Origin: Asterochloris sp. CNOR1
Taxonomy: Eukaryota; Chlorophyta; Trebouxiophyceae; Trebouxiales; Trebouxiaceae
Assembly: GCA_963969365.1 (NCBI GenBank)
Contig: OZ017750.1
Span: 2,666,001-2,730,000, forward strand
Length of the DNA stretch: 64,000 nucleotides
Direction of reading: 5' to 3'
Below the pieces are notes generated by a model. It saw nothing but the letters and a program-made list of their open reading frames with translations, did not search any database and had not been told where the DNA came from. The stretch's first letter is position 1, and the number at the start of each line of letters is the position of its first letter. A program made the translations under genes and the position numbers. This document shows positions 49,301 through 59,051 of this stretch, piece after piece.

Positions 49301-50559
49301 GAAATCTGGAATGGGTGAGGCAGCAGCAGCCGTTCTCATCACTCAAGGAATAAACTCATGCAGCTGCACTGGAAACATGCTGCTGCGTGTTGAGCACCTG
49401 CCCTGAATGGTGTCAGCAGTCCGCACCCCGGGCAGACTGCCTCACCACAGGCCGCCCTGTCAGACCAATCTCTTGCATCCAAGGTGACAAGGCATGCAGT
49501 GCTTGCCTGCAGAACATGATCTCCTCTGTCTCATCCTCTGGCCCCTGGTGTGCGTAGATGAGCCTAACGAGGCCGGTCTGCGGCCGGTCCTGCTGCGTGT
49601 CCCCCTGTGGATTCTGGTACAGCAGCTCCTTCAGATTGCCCCGCAGCTGCAGGCAGGAGGCTGCTGTGTTTGGGCCAAGTCATGTGCCAGGCAGGGTAGT
49701 GGCTGGCCTATCCTTCAGGTGGCTCCAGAGCTGCTGCAGGCCATTGTAACTGGCCAAGTCTTGGGCACGAACAGGGATGCTGAGAAGAGACCTGGCTGGT
49801 CACACTGCTTGAGTTAGATTAAAATCATGGGGCCCCTCGTGATGCAGCCACTCCTCAGCTGCAGGCAGCAAAACAGAAGGTGCTGCCTGTGCCAGGCAGG
49901 CAAAAGAGCCAGCAGCTGCCCTCTCTGCGTCTCCTGGACTGCAAGTGCATGCAGCAGGCCAGTGAGCATTGCCTGATGCGTGTGCCAGGAAGGAAGGGTA
50001 AGCCCTACAGCTGGCATCTGCTCCATCAGCTTGCCCCACAGCTGCATGAAGCAGGCCAGCCACCAATTGATGTGTCTGCGCCCAGAAAGAGCAATTGACA
50101 CCTGGCAGGAGCAGTCAAAGCGTGCTGTGAAGGTCTCAATGTCTGCTGCCTTGCAGCTGCATGCTATGCTAAGCAGGGAGGGCTCGAGGCCGGCGTGGGT
50201 TTCGCCCAATCCTGCAGGACTGCCCACCTGAGCCGTCCTGACACCCAGAACAAAGCTGATGGCGTCCATCAAATTTGACTTGCCAGCGCCGTTGGGCCCA
50301 ATCACGCATGTGAAGGGCCTGAATGGCCCAATGACAGACTTGCCCCTGCGGCAACATATGTACATCTGGTTGCCTGGGTGCGGCTGTGGCCAGTGCTATG
50401 CATTGCATAACAGGTGCTGCACTGTGTTCCTGGCGCACACAGCATACAGTACCTGTAGCTCTTGAAGTTTTCAATCTCCAGCCTGTCAATGCGGCCCCCC
50501 AGGTCGTACTGGGGCTGCTGTTCTTCCTCCTCAAAGTCCTGATCTGGATCTGATGCCAT
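34378..50559 (-). CDS. SMC1: cohesin subunit SMC1
   Basis: ATPase arm of cohesin, holding sister chromatids together. Twenty-seven phase-consistent exons give 1255 aa (family about 1230): 50559-50453, 50345-50228, 49646-49507, 48940-48796, 48373-48266, 47755-47627, 47431-47330, 47011-46880, 46300-46147, 45849-45692, 45084-45015, 44883-44757, 44150-44014, 43566-43424, 42545-42385, 41791-41602, 40744-40577, 40245-40096, 39347-39195, 38643-38527, 38156-37965, 37336-37262, 36860-36690, 35872-35720, 35166-34993, 34821-34639, 34488-34378. Walker [10 protein letters not shown] (about 52-60), hinge (exons 14-16, with TGG), signature LSGGEK (about 1153-1158), Walker [13 protein letters not shown]. Long coiled coils lie between. 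Coding sequence is 23% of the span. GC donors follow exons 3, 10 and 23. Many introns carry tandem copies of neighbouring exon ends. Confidence 0.97.
36460..36545 (-). pseudogene. decayed copy of part of SMC1 exon 23
   Basis: On the minus strand CTTGAAGGCCATGGAGCAG (36490-36472) repeats the exon 23 segment encoding NLKAMEQ at about 36730, preceded by similar GGCCCTGG. It lies in the downstream intron and is followed by TGA, so it cannot replace the exon. Confidence 0.7.
40745..41300 (-). repeat. ~112-bp tandem array copying the SMC1 exon 17 acceptor and exon start
   Basis: Junctions resembling the true acceptor (40744/40745) recur at about 40857, 40969, 41083, 41194 and 41300, spaced 113, 112, 114, 111 and 106 bp. 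In minus-strand sense most read CTGCAG then an exon-like start. The real one encodes [12 protein letters not shown]; copies read SYMRCVQQLLQL (41083) and KHERCVQQW (41194), and the copies at 40857, 40969 and 41300 are more worn. A GCAGCAGGTGCAGG-like stretch also recurs in most units. Confidence 0.85.
42081..42107. repeat. 27-bp poly-C tract (poly-G in SMC1 sense)
   Basis: An uninterrupted run of 27 C sits in SMC1 intron 15. The pre-mRNA would carry 27 consecutive G, able to form G-quadruplexes. Exact length may be unreliable. Confidence 0.9.
42190..42400 (-). repeat. direct repeat downstream of SMC1 exon 15
   Basis: GGCAGCCCTTATCTTATCAC (about 42226) and AGCAGCCCTTATCTTCCCTC (about 42363) are near copies, each after a CATG..AG stretch, spaced about 137 bp. 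The second overlaps the donor of exon 15. Confidence 0.65.
42546..42660 (-). repeat. tandem pseudo-acceptors upstream of SMC1 exon 15
   Basis: In minus-strand sense, four (C)TGCAG sites lie within about 105 bp up to the true one at 42546. The units share GACTCCCATCC / GCCCCATG, like the exon's own GGAGCCCATCATG. Confidence 0.6.
43281..43740 (-). repeat. copies of both ends of SMC1 exon 14
   Basis: Downstream: the exon end encoding ACIKYLQ plus donor (43424) is copied at 43285 as ACIKYRQ plus gtgagg, with a worn copy at 43346. Upstream: the acceptor at 43566 is copied at 43691 and about 43738. The 43691 copy encodes [15 protein letters not shown] against [15 protein letters not shown] of the exon. 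Confidence 0.8.
45085..45215 (-). repeat. duplicate of SMC1 exon 11 acceptor and exon start
   Basis: The true start at 45084 (GCCCAGCAGGACTCCATGG) is repeated at 45179 as GCCCGGCAGGACTCCATGA. The 40 bp before each are also alike (CTGAGCAGGTGCGTGGC / CTGATCAGGTGCGCGGC). Offset is 95 bp. Confidence 0.85.
45430..45735 (-). repeat. copies of the SMC1 exon 10 end
   Basis: In plus orientation AAGGCCGTTGCAGTCAATCT at 45710 (inside exon 10) is echoed by AAGGCCATAGCATTGCAGCC at about 45440 and by TGAGGCAAGGATGCTGCAGT at about 45555, each with similar flanks. Confidence 0.6.
48080..48160 (-). pseudogene. decayed copy of the SMC1 exon 5 end
   Basis: The minus-strand stretch encoding PLKQEYERC near 48096 mirrors QFKREFERC at the end of exon 5 (about 48275). 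It lies in the next intron and has a stop upstream in frame. Confidence 0.6.
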
Positions 50560-50816
50560 GCTTTCCGGCTCTCCAGGCCGCTATGCCCGGGTGCTCCGTC
50601 CCGTCTGCTGTCTGGGATACCTTCTGCTCAGACACAGAGGCCGTTGAGGCAAATCATAGCATGCATATCAGCAGCAGCGTCTAAGTCAGCATCCACCCTG
50701 CGGCTGATTCTGTCTCCTAAGCAAACACCAGGCATCTGAGAGCGGTCCAGGGCTGGGTCAGAGCTGCAGCATGCTGCGCAGGGTTTCAGTGTCAGGTTTT
50801 AGTAGCATTCGGCAGC
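50560..50816. promoter_or_regulatory. divergent promoter, SMC1 / plastid-type membrane protein
   Basis: A 257-bp gap between two outward-facing start codons. No coding exon seen and no clear TATA box. Confidence 0.4.
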
Positions 50817-53800
50817 ATGGCTGTACCCAGCTGTGGGCAGCAGTGTGATTCCCGGCAGGGGAACATGCTCAGGAGATCACTCAATGGAGGCAATGTTCCA
50901 TTGCAATTTCGCCTGCCAAAGAGGACTTTAGTGAGGGCTGCAGCTACAGGTATAGCTTGCTTCCACAATACCTGGAGGCCACTGCAGTCGCTGAGCTTAA
51001 GGGTGCATGAACTACATGCAGACAGCGAACAGCCCATACTGCTGCAGGTGGACGACGCTTATCACGGCGTCAGCGCTCAGACCTATTGGACAACTCAGAG
51101 CCATCAGGCATAGAGGATGATGTTGCATATGTAGCCAACAGCGCCTCCAGCGGCTCCCGCAGCAATGCCTCCTCTGGTAGTGAGGAAGGCTGGGAGCAGC
51201 GGCGACAGGCTCGTGTGGACATGAGTGGGCAGGTGTCCACCTCTGCCGCCAGCGCCGCTCCCGGGGGAGCATACCGCCTGTCCAGGCATGAAAATGAAGC
51301 CCTGCGCAGAGAAGATGTCCCTGACCCCCGGGACAATGGCTGGGAGCCTGAGGGTGGCGTCCAGTCTCCCTGGCAGCAGCTGGGGCAGCAGCAGGGACGC
51401 CAGCCTGCCCAATCTGCGCCCCGAGCAGGGTCTGCAGGAGGTGTCAGGCCCTGGTGGCAGGTGACTTTTTGTTTGAGCCAATCCCTTGATGAGCCCACCC
51501 GCTGCTGCGCTGCACCTCTCAACTGCCCTGCTGAGCACAAGGGCTGCTCCTGTGCTTCCAGGGCGCCTCTCCTCCTTTTGCAGCACAGTGTCAAAGCCGT
51601 TGTCCAGCGCACAATGAGCTCAGAGCACCGCTGCTTTATCTGCAGATAGGACGCAGGGGCGACCAGTCCCAGCAGCAGCCATCGCAGCCCGGCCCTGCAG
51701 CTGAGCAGCCCCTGTCTGACTGGGGCACCTCACTCCGACCAGCCCGGGATGACTGGGAGTGGGCTGCTGGCCCTGAGGCAGGCCGGGGGGGTGCGGGGCC
51801 TGCTGGACAGGGCAACGGGGCTCAGGCGCAGCCAGAGTCCTATGCACTGAACGAGGAAGAGGGTGATGATGCTTGGGGTCTGGATGACATGGACCCAGAC
51901 ATCACGCTGCTGGCTTCGCAGGAGGTGGTGAGCAGAAAGAGGGCGCCAACATGCAGCACTGCTGCATGCAGCATGGCACCGCTGGCTGCCATGGCTCCAC
52001 ACGTCCTGTTGCGAACACCGTAGAAGGTAGTGAGCAGCATCAAAAGCGCCAAAGGCACCTGCATGCGTACCAGCTGGCAGACTACCTAGTGCGGCACTGT
52101 CCAGTGCAAGCCTGCAAAATTCATGTCATGTGGTGCCATGAGCTGGCAAACAGGTTCACCAGACGTCCAGTACAGCAGTGAGCGCTGCCCCTACGAACCA
52201 GGAGCTCTAGACTGTGACACATATACATCAGGGATGGTAGCCTGCTGGCATTACCTGGAGAGTCAGCTAAAAGCGCTGAAACATACCACCACGTGCCGTG
52301 GTGTGGTGTGCAGGACATTGTCTTGAGTGCGCAGCACCTGACAGGGTGCATCGTGAGGTGCAGGCAGGCATCGCAGCACTTTCTGCAGCGTGTGGTTATG
52401 CTGTGCGCTGCAGGACGGCATCCTCAAGGTGGCTCCCCGCGCTGACCAGGCCAAGGTGTTCGGCTCCCAGGGCGACCCCAACAAGTGGATCTACCAGTGG
52501 GGCATCGCCCTCCTGTCAGCCCTCGTGTTCTCCAAGCTGGCCCCCTTCGCTGCGGGCTCTGCCACCGCCCCGTTGTGGTGGCCCTGGCTCCAGGCGCTCA
52601 GAAGGAATCAGGGCATCAGGTCGCGCTACAGGTGAGCGCCGCTTGTTGTCTCCTGTGCGCTGCCAAGCACACAGGACATGTTGCTTGTGCTGCTGTGTCT
52701 GGCGTGTGGCGCCAGGCTCAACCTCATCTTTGGTCCTCTGGCCTTTAACTTACTCAAATCGCCTTGTACTGCTCGTGAGGGCTGCTGATTGGGCTTAACT
52801 CTGCTGCACTGCTTGACCTGGGGACTGCAAGGCTGAGCAGACACAGCTGTGGATCAGGCATGAGCCTGCCTAGCTTGCGGGGCAGAGCAGCAATGCCAGT
52901 GTAGGCTTGTGGGCCTGTGGCATCATCATGCTTGGTGAAGCTTGCGCAACGATGCATGCAAAAGCCCCTGTGCCGGCAGGTAAGCCTACGGCAGACAGCA
53001 GTAACAAAACAGGAGAGCAGGCAGCCAGCTGCTGGTGTTGCTTGCAGGGGCAGCACCCTTCAAGCAGTGCTTGCCACCTCTCCCTGGGCTGAGCAACATT
53101 CTTTTGTGCAGACACATTGGCCTGTGGCGAACACGAGTCCTTGAGAGGGAGGTCACGCAGCGCGGCAGGCCCCGCTTCAGCACCACGCCTGGAGCAGCGG
53201 TGGAAAGTGCCCAGCCCCAGCTGCGCATTCTGGTGGGGGATGACAGCGGGTGCCGCAGTGAAGTCATGGTCCCCTACGACCCCCTGTGAGTGCTTGCTGC
53301 CGCTGTGCCCTCTGCTTTGGCTGCCACTCATGACACACTGACCAGGAGAGGCCTGGGGCCAGGTGCCCCTCTTTGCCAACAACTTGTCCTTTTGCAATCG
53401 ATGCTTATATGCGGGTGCACCGCTCACCTTTTGTAGCAATTATGTGAGGTTCTGGTTGCGCAGCCCCTGTCACGCTGCCTTGCCTGGACTGCACTGCCAG
53501 ACCGGTCTGGTCCCTGCTGTCATGTTGGGGCTTTGCCTGCATGTTTTGGCAGGGGCTGCCATGTGTATGGTTCAGCAAGATTTGACTGGCGATCCTCTGC
53601 ACTTTGCTGCCATTAAGGTTCAGAGAGCACTTCATCTGCAGGTATAACGCCATCCAGGTTGGGGAGGCAGCAGAGCTCATTTTGCTGTCCAGTAGCGAGA
53701 CTTTCGACCACTTCAAGGTAGGACTTTTTTTTTGGCTGCAGCTTCCTGGTGGGCTCCTCCAAGTCAAGCAACCTCCTGACTATGTGCTGTGCAGGCATTG

Positions 53801-53932
53801 AAGGAGGTCTACCTGCCAGAGTCATCACTGTGGATTGCCAACTACCCATACATGGACAGGGACACATTCCTGGATCTCAGCTTGCAGATTGAGCGTGAAA
53901 GAGCAGCAGAGCAAGGCAGTCCTCAATTCTGA
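50817..53932 (+). CDS. unnamed plastid-type single-span membrane protein
   Basis: Seven phase-consistent exons: 50817-50949, 51048-51460, 51646-51927, 52414-52631, 53112-53285, 53642-53717, 53795-53932; 477 aa. The start is Arg/Gln/Ser-rich without acids (RLPKRTLVRAAA), like a transit peptide. Residues about 45-275 are Ser/Gln/Gly-rich with many Trp and acidic patches, probably disordered. One membrane helix follows (WGIALLSALVFSKLAPF, about 305-322). The C-terminal domain is the conserved part: GLWRTRVLEREV, LRILVGDDSG, VGEAAELILLSSSETFDHFK, YLPESSLWIANYPYMDR, LDLSLQIERERAAEQ. This resembles plant proteins of unknown function that I cannot name; a thylakoid or envelope location is inferred. 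Confidence 0.75.
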
Positions 53933-54709
53933 GCATGTCAGTGCTCTTGCTTCAATCCATTCAGACACTCAATTTCATGACCTCGAATTGCCATGGCACT
54001 TGCTGTCCACACGGCCTACACATGACATTACCATGCTCGCCTGCGATAAGTGCAGCTCCTCCTGCTGTTGGGCAGCTGCAGCCTTCCAACCCTCAGCTGG
54101 ACTCTAGCCTCATCACCACCAGCTGAGTATCCAGGTGTAGTGAGTCCCAAGCTGCCTCCCGAAGGTGCCACAAGTTCTGACATCAAGCACTGTCAATCTG
54201 CTGCAGCCATGCATGTCTGCCAGCTACATAGGTTGGCTGTCTCTGCTTCCGTCTTGCTATTGTTTTGTTGCAGCCAGCCACCTGCTGCTGGGCCTGCAAG
54301 TGGCTCATCTCGTGACAGCTGCTCAATGTCCTCTGCCAGACCCTCAAGGTGACAAGCCTGCAGGTCCCAGGCCTTAGCAAGCTGGTCCTGCGCTGGGCTC
54401 AGGCAGTGTGACTGCATGGCCCTGCTGTCTGCCCATCATATATGTAGGCAGTTGGCCCACAGCAGCATGGTGCTCTCTGGCTGCCACAATCTCTGCCTGC
54501 TGCACCCGCTTGCATAGGGCTGCGGTCAGCACCTTCAACTCTGCTTTAGGGCAGCCTGGACCAACTGGATCAGATACAACAAAGGCTCAACTGCGCCAGC
54601 AGCAGTGGGTTGCCTGGGAATAGCTCCACAGCGACCAGCATGTTTTGGTTCAGGGCTAACCAGGCAAAACTTCATTTAATCTGTGATGCTTGGATCAGAC
54701 TCATCACTC
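53933..54709. other. convergent intergenic region
   Basis: About 780 bp between two gene ends. Short open frames exist on both strands but none looks coding. No repeats or hairpins stood out. Confidence 0.5.
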
Positions 54710-57612
54710 TCATGCTTTAGTCCTTGCCTTCCAGCGCAGCAGTTCCTCAGGCAGCAATGCATCATCTCCTGCCAGTATAGCCTGGCTCAGCAGTTTGCCC
54801 AGCCAGGCATGGTAAACCAGGCCCCTGGCGCCCAACCCCAGGATGAGCCAGACGCGCCCGTCCAGCCTGCCTGCCAGGGGGATTGCCCCTTCAGACGATC
54901 GTGGGGGCAGGGCACGTACGCCAGACCGCACCTTCTGAACCTGCACTGCAGAGTTGAAAAGTGACAGTGTAGACACAGGAGGAAAGCTGGTCAGCTCTGG
55001 TCCGCACATTGAGGACGACAGCGTCCATGCTCCCACAGATGCATATCCTCGAGCAACAGATTTGCAAATCTTAAGCTGCGACTCAACCTGACAAGGGCAA
55101 CAGCTTGTACAGTGTACAAAGCAAGGCTGACTGGACATTGCATGCGTACTGGGCGCCCCTGCAACAGCTAGAGCGAGCATCAACGGGCTACGGTACTGCC
55201 AGGACCCCGCGTCAGCACTGTCTGCCATGCACTGCGGGCGCACCTGCCAGCCTCTGAGCGGCTCCCACAGCTGTGCAGCCTTGGGCAGCAGCCCCCGCTT
55301 GGCAGCGTTGCGGCTGGTCCAGTCCTCCACGACCCGCCCGCACTCCTGCAGGGCCTGCTGGGGAGTGAGGCCGTAGCGCTTGGTGGCGCCCACCACGACC
55401 TCTCTGCAGCCCCTGGCTGCCAGGTATGTGGGCCCGAGGAGGCTGGGAGCCCCCTCAGGCCAGGCCTCTGCAGGCACCCCCGCCTCCAGTCTGCCCTCTG
55501 TGGCAGCCCCTGAGGCATCTCTGCCATCTGGGCCGTGTCGATCTGACTCTAAGATGGCGCCTAGGTCAGGTGGTACAACCTGCGCGCCATCTGCCTCTGC
55601 TGTGCAGCCAGCCACCGGGGCTGCTGGCAGGTCGCTGTCATTCTGGGGGCCTGCCTCTGCCCCCTGCTGGGAGTCATCAGACAGGCTGGTGGCTGCAGCT
55701 GGGCCGCCCCCGGCAAAGGCGCTGTCCTGCAGCGCCGCAGCCCCAGCTGGTGGCATGGCCATGTCAATGAGGTAGCCCTGCACCAGCTCCAGTGGCAGTG
55801 CAGCAGCCTCTGCAGGGCAGCGCACGCACAGTCAGTGTGCAGGATGCACTCACAGTCACTGCAAGATGGGGGACTACTAAAGGCAAGCCAATACATGGAC
55901 CCCTGGACAGCCGAGGGCGGTTTACAGGAGCCAGCATCACAGAACTGCAGCGTGGTGGGCAGACCTCGCCCCACAGTGTCCGACCCAGGACAGCTGGTGG
56001 TTGCAGAACCACACTCAGAACCATGATGGCACAGCAGAACCAGGCCAGCACAAGACACTAGAACCCACCAATCTCGGCAATGGTGGCAGCAGCGGCCCCT
56101 GCAGCGACAATGACTGCATCAAAGGGGCCATGGTGTGCCTCCAGGGCAGCCAGGCTAGTCACGTGCTGCAGGCGCAGGGTGGCCTGTGAGGCAGGGTGCT
56201 GCTGCACAAGGCGCTCGCAGGCATGCCAGACGGCCTTCACATAGCGCTCTGGGTGGAGCACTGCGCCGCCGCGGATGAGCAGGGCTGCTGCCTGGGGCAG
56301 CGGGGCATCTGGCGCCTGTCCTGCAACAGGGGGCGACTGTTCAGGCAGAGGTGGTTGGGCATGCATAGCCAGAGGGGATTGAGCCTGCATGGCCGCATTG
56401 TCAAGGCCTGCCCGTGGCAGCTGCTGCAGGACCCTGTCCAACATGAGGCTGCTGCCAACCCTGAGCCCAGGGAGAGACAGGCTGGCATGAGAAGTGTTGC
56501 AGTTGATACTGGGAACCTCGTGGCGCTGGCAAAGGTGTAGCCACGTCTGGCAATGCTGGAAGGTAGCTGGTGGGAACCCACCTCAGGCCGCACTTTGCCG
56601 ATGCGCTTCTGCTGTCTGGCCTGATGGAGCACCTGCGCAGCCATGGTGGGGTGGCGCTCGCGGGCAGCGTTGGCGCTGATGCCTGCAGCTGTGATGCCGT
56701 CTGGCTCCTGCTGCATTTGTGAGGAGATCCTGTCGAAGCCAGCAGCCTGCAGCAGGGCACGACACGAGCTGAGTGGACAACACTGCCTCCTTGCACCTCG
56801 GAGACCGAGTATTTGTTGATAGGAACACGTCAGCGGGTTGCACGGCTGCCAGGTCCAGCAGAGGGCAGTCAGGGGTGGACACGCTGGGGCTGTGCTTAGT
56901 GTCTGGATTCAGGAACTGGGTTCACCTGCTTGCGGTCCAGCGCAGGCCGCATGATATCCTGCCTCCAGGCAACCTGCTGGTCGCCTGCGCACTGCTCTGC
57001 AACTTTTAGAAGCTCCAGCGCCTCGCCAAAAGCCTCATGGCCACGCCACAGCTCCTTGCCTTTGGGTGTGTAGGGGTGCAGCAGGCCGCCTGCAGCTCCT
57101 GAACCTCCGGCACCCAGGCCTGCCACATCAAACAACTCCAGCTGCACAGTCTGGCCCTGTTCTGTGGCCTGCAGGACAGCGGGGAGGGAGTGCTGCTGAG
57201 CACAAGTGCTGGCTGAAAGGAAGTCTGTTGGTTGGCATGCGAGATGCTGCCGACATGCAGGTGAGACATATGTTGTGGTTGGACGGAGACAAACAATGCT
57301 GACCATGCAGCAGCTTCAAATTGCATCCAGCCTCTGACAGCAGCAGTGAGGGTACCTGCGCAATGAGGTGCCAAGCTGTGGCTACGCCTGCAAAGCCGCC
57401 ACCAATCACGGCAAAGCGCTTGGTGCCTGTGGTGCAACAAGCAGTCAGTGGGGGCATCAGAAGGTGCCTGAGCAGGCAGCTCCTGCCGGCTCACCTCCTG
57501 CATGGCAAGTTGTGGCAGCTCTGCAGGTGACGTGCCATAGCCTACTGGCTTGCTCAGTGCCAGGGACTACATCGGTAAGCAAAGCAGGGCGCAGCAGAAG
57601 GCTCTGCCTCAT
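54710..57612 (-). CDS. FAD-dependent oxidoreductase (DadA/MnmC-C-like, DAO fold)
   Basis: Exons in clear phase: 57612-57495, 57426-57356, 57168-56926, then 56320-56069, 55809-55244, 54940-54710. Exon 1 (MRQSLLLRPALLT...) looks like an organelle-targeting peptide. KRFAVIGGGFAGVATAWHL is the FAD-binding GxGxxG fold. FDVAGLGAGGSGAAGGLLHP and YTPKGKELWRG are typical of the plant FAD-dependent oxidoreductase family. GGAVLHPERYVKAVWHACE, ELVQGYLIDM and GLGARGLVYHAWLGKLLS complete the substrate and FAD domains. The middle is not resolved: an open block at 56746-56582 (ending IGKVRPE) fits phase but has no clear family match, and the step to 56320 lacks a clean exon. Exon 55809-55244 holds a roughly 90-residue insert rich in Asp, Gly and Ala. 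Substrate unknown. Confidence 0.8.
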
Positions 57613-57933
57613 AGTTCAGGTGAGGCAGCAGCTGACAGAGGCCTGCAGGAGGCTTAGCCCCAAATCATGCCACTCTAGTGCAGATCGGGCGCGTATTTTC
57701 ATGCAAAATCTTTGACCTGAGTGCCGACCGACATCATGAGCATCTGCTGCAGTGCTACGGTGTGCCCCTACCACTGTTTTTCTCAAACGGCCAAGCTACC
57801 CTAGCTATTCCAGCTGCCTGGCGCACTCAGTCTTGCTCCAGCACCAGCTTTTGCCTCTGTGGGACAGGTGAGGCAAATTCAACATCAGGCCAGAAGCGGT
57901 GACTGCCTCCCAGGTGCACGTCTGACGTGCAGG
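57613..57933. promoter_or_regulatory. divergent promoter, FAD oxidoreductase / CPBP protease
   Basis: A 321-bp gap. A donor-like CAG|gtgaggc (57869) and an acceptor TGCAG (57928-57932) just before the protease ATG suggest a short 5' UTR intron of the protease gene. Confidence 0.45.
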
Positions 57934-58818
57934 ATGCTTCCACTGAACGCAGCCAAGCGCAGGCAGGCGCTCACTAGGGAGAACAACCCGCTTGGTGGCC
58001 ATGAAGCGTCACAGGGTACTCAGCAGCAGGAGGAGGGGCTGGCGACAATCGTGCTGGCCCAGATGCAGCTGGTCAGTGCAGCATCACACATGCTGCTGCC
58101 ACTGATCGTCGTGGGATTTAACATCTTGACAGGCCGGAGGCACAGCAGTGCCTTCTGGCACTGCCTGTACCAAGCTGGGCTGGTGGTGCTCTGGCAGACA
58201 TCAGCAGGCGTGGTCCAAGACAGATACCTTCGTTACACACTTCGGTTGCCCCTAGGCCTAGCAGTGGCGGCTGGCCTGCTCTTGCAAGCTGATGCCAAGC
58301 CTGATATGGCCTTGAAAGACAGCTCGGCGGTGGTTACCGCCCTGGTGGCAGGCCTGATTGCAGGCACCTGCTGGGTTTGTCTGGCTCGGTTCATGCCTGC
58401 TCGAGTGGCACCTGCCTGGAACCCTTTGCGTGACAAGCCAGGCAGTGTGGGCATTGCAGTGGCAGCAATCAGGGTTGTGCACTCGTCCAGCGTGGTGCCC
58501 CTGTTTGAAGAGCTATTTAACAGAAGTTTTCTCCAGAGAGCCCTACAAAATGTCGTGCTGCCCCAAGGAGGCCCCTTCACAACTGTCCCTTTTAGCCAAA
58601 TGCACTGGCCGTTTGCTGTTGTAGTCAGTGTCCTCTTTGCGGCAGCTGGCCACACCCGCTTTCCTGGAGAGACAGCCCTGGCTATTGTTTTTGGCATGGT
58701 GATGCATGCTCTCACCCAGCACTTCAATTCCCTAGGCCCATCAATCTTAGCACATTCAATTTGCAATTTGTGTTTGAGCTGTGCAGTGCTCTTCACGGGC
58801 AATTTTAAAGTCTGGTAG
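57934..58818 (+). CDS. CPBP/CAAX-type membrane protease, intronless coding region
   Basis: A single open exon of 294 aa, unlike every other sizeable gene here. The CPBP (type II CAAX endopeptidase, ABI-like) motif EELFNR is at about 192-197, followed by a helix ending FAAAGH (His about 240), and the third motif ILAHSICN (about 271-278). EELFNRSFL together with HTRFPGE resembles the exosortase-associated CAAX protease group of bacteria. Six or more hydrophobic segments are visible (LLPLIVVGFNIL, AGLVVLWQTS, VVTALVAGLIAGTCWVCL and others). The function is probably intramembrane proteolysis. The start ATG 57934 sits one base after TGCAG; an upstream open frame without ATG extends to 57859. The ending is KVW, with CAATAAAG at 58911. 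Confidence 0.8.
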   Translation: MLPLNAAKRRQALTRENNPLGGHEASQGTQQQEEGLATIVLAQMQLVSAASHMLLPLIVVGFNILTGRRHSSAFWHCLYQAGLVVLWQTSAGVVQDRYLRYTLRLPLGLAVAAGLLLQADAKPDMALKDSSAVVTALVAGLIAGTCWVCLARFMPARVAPAWNPLRDKPGSVGIAVAAIRVVHSSSVVPLFEELFNRSFLQRALQNVVLPQGGPFTTVPFSQMHWPFAVVVSVLFAAAGHTRFPGETALAIVFGMVMHALTQHFNSLGPSILAHSICNLCLSCAVLFTGNFKVW

Positions 58819-59051
58819 ACACTGTGTTTGCTGAACCTGTGGGGCCGCAGCACCTGTACATCTGACAGTCTTGGCAACAATCATGCCTGTTGGGCATCAG
58901 ACAGTCTGTGCAATAAAGACCTCCATAGGTTTTGGTATGGCAGAGGGGCAGTAACGGAGAAGCATCCACACTCACAGAAAGGTTGACAGAAATGAACAGG
59001 AGCTGCAGGACAAAAATGATGGATCAGAAGCAGGCTCATGCCTGTCAAGAG
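58819..59051. other. convergent 3' flanks
   Basis: 233 bp between the protease stop and the cryptochrome stop. It holds CAATAAAG near 58911 as a possible poly(A) signal for the protease gene. Nothing else was seen. Confidence 0.4.
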
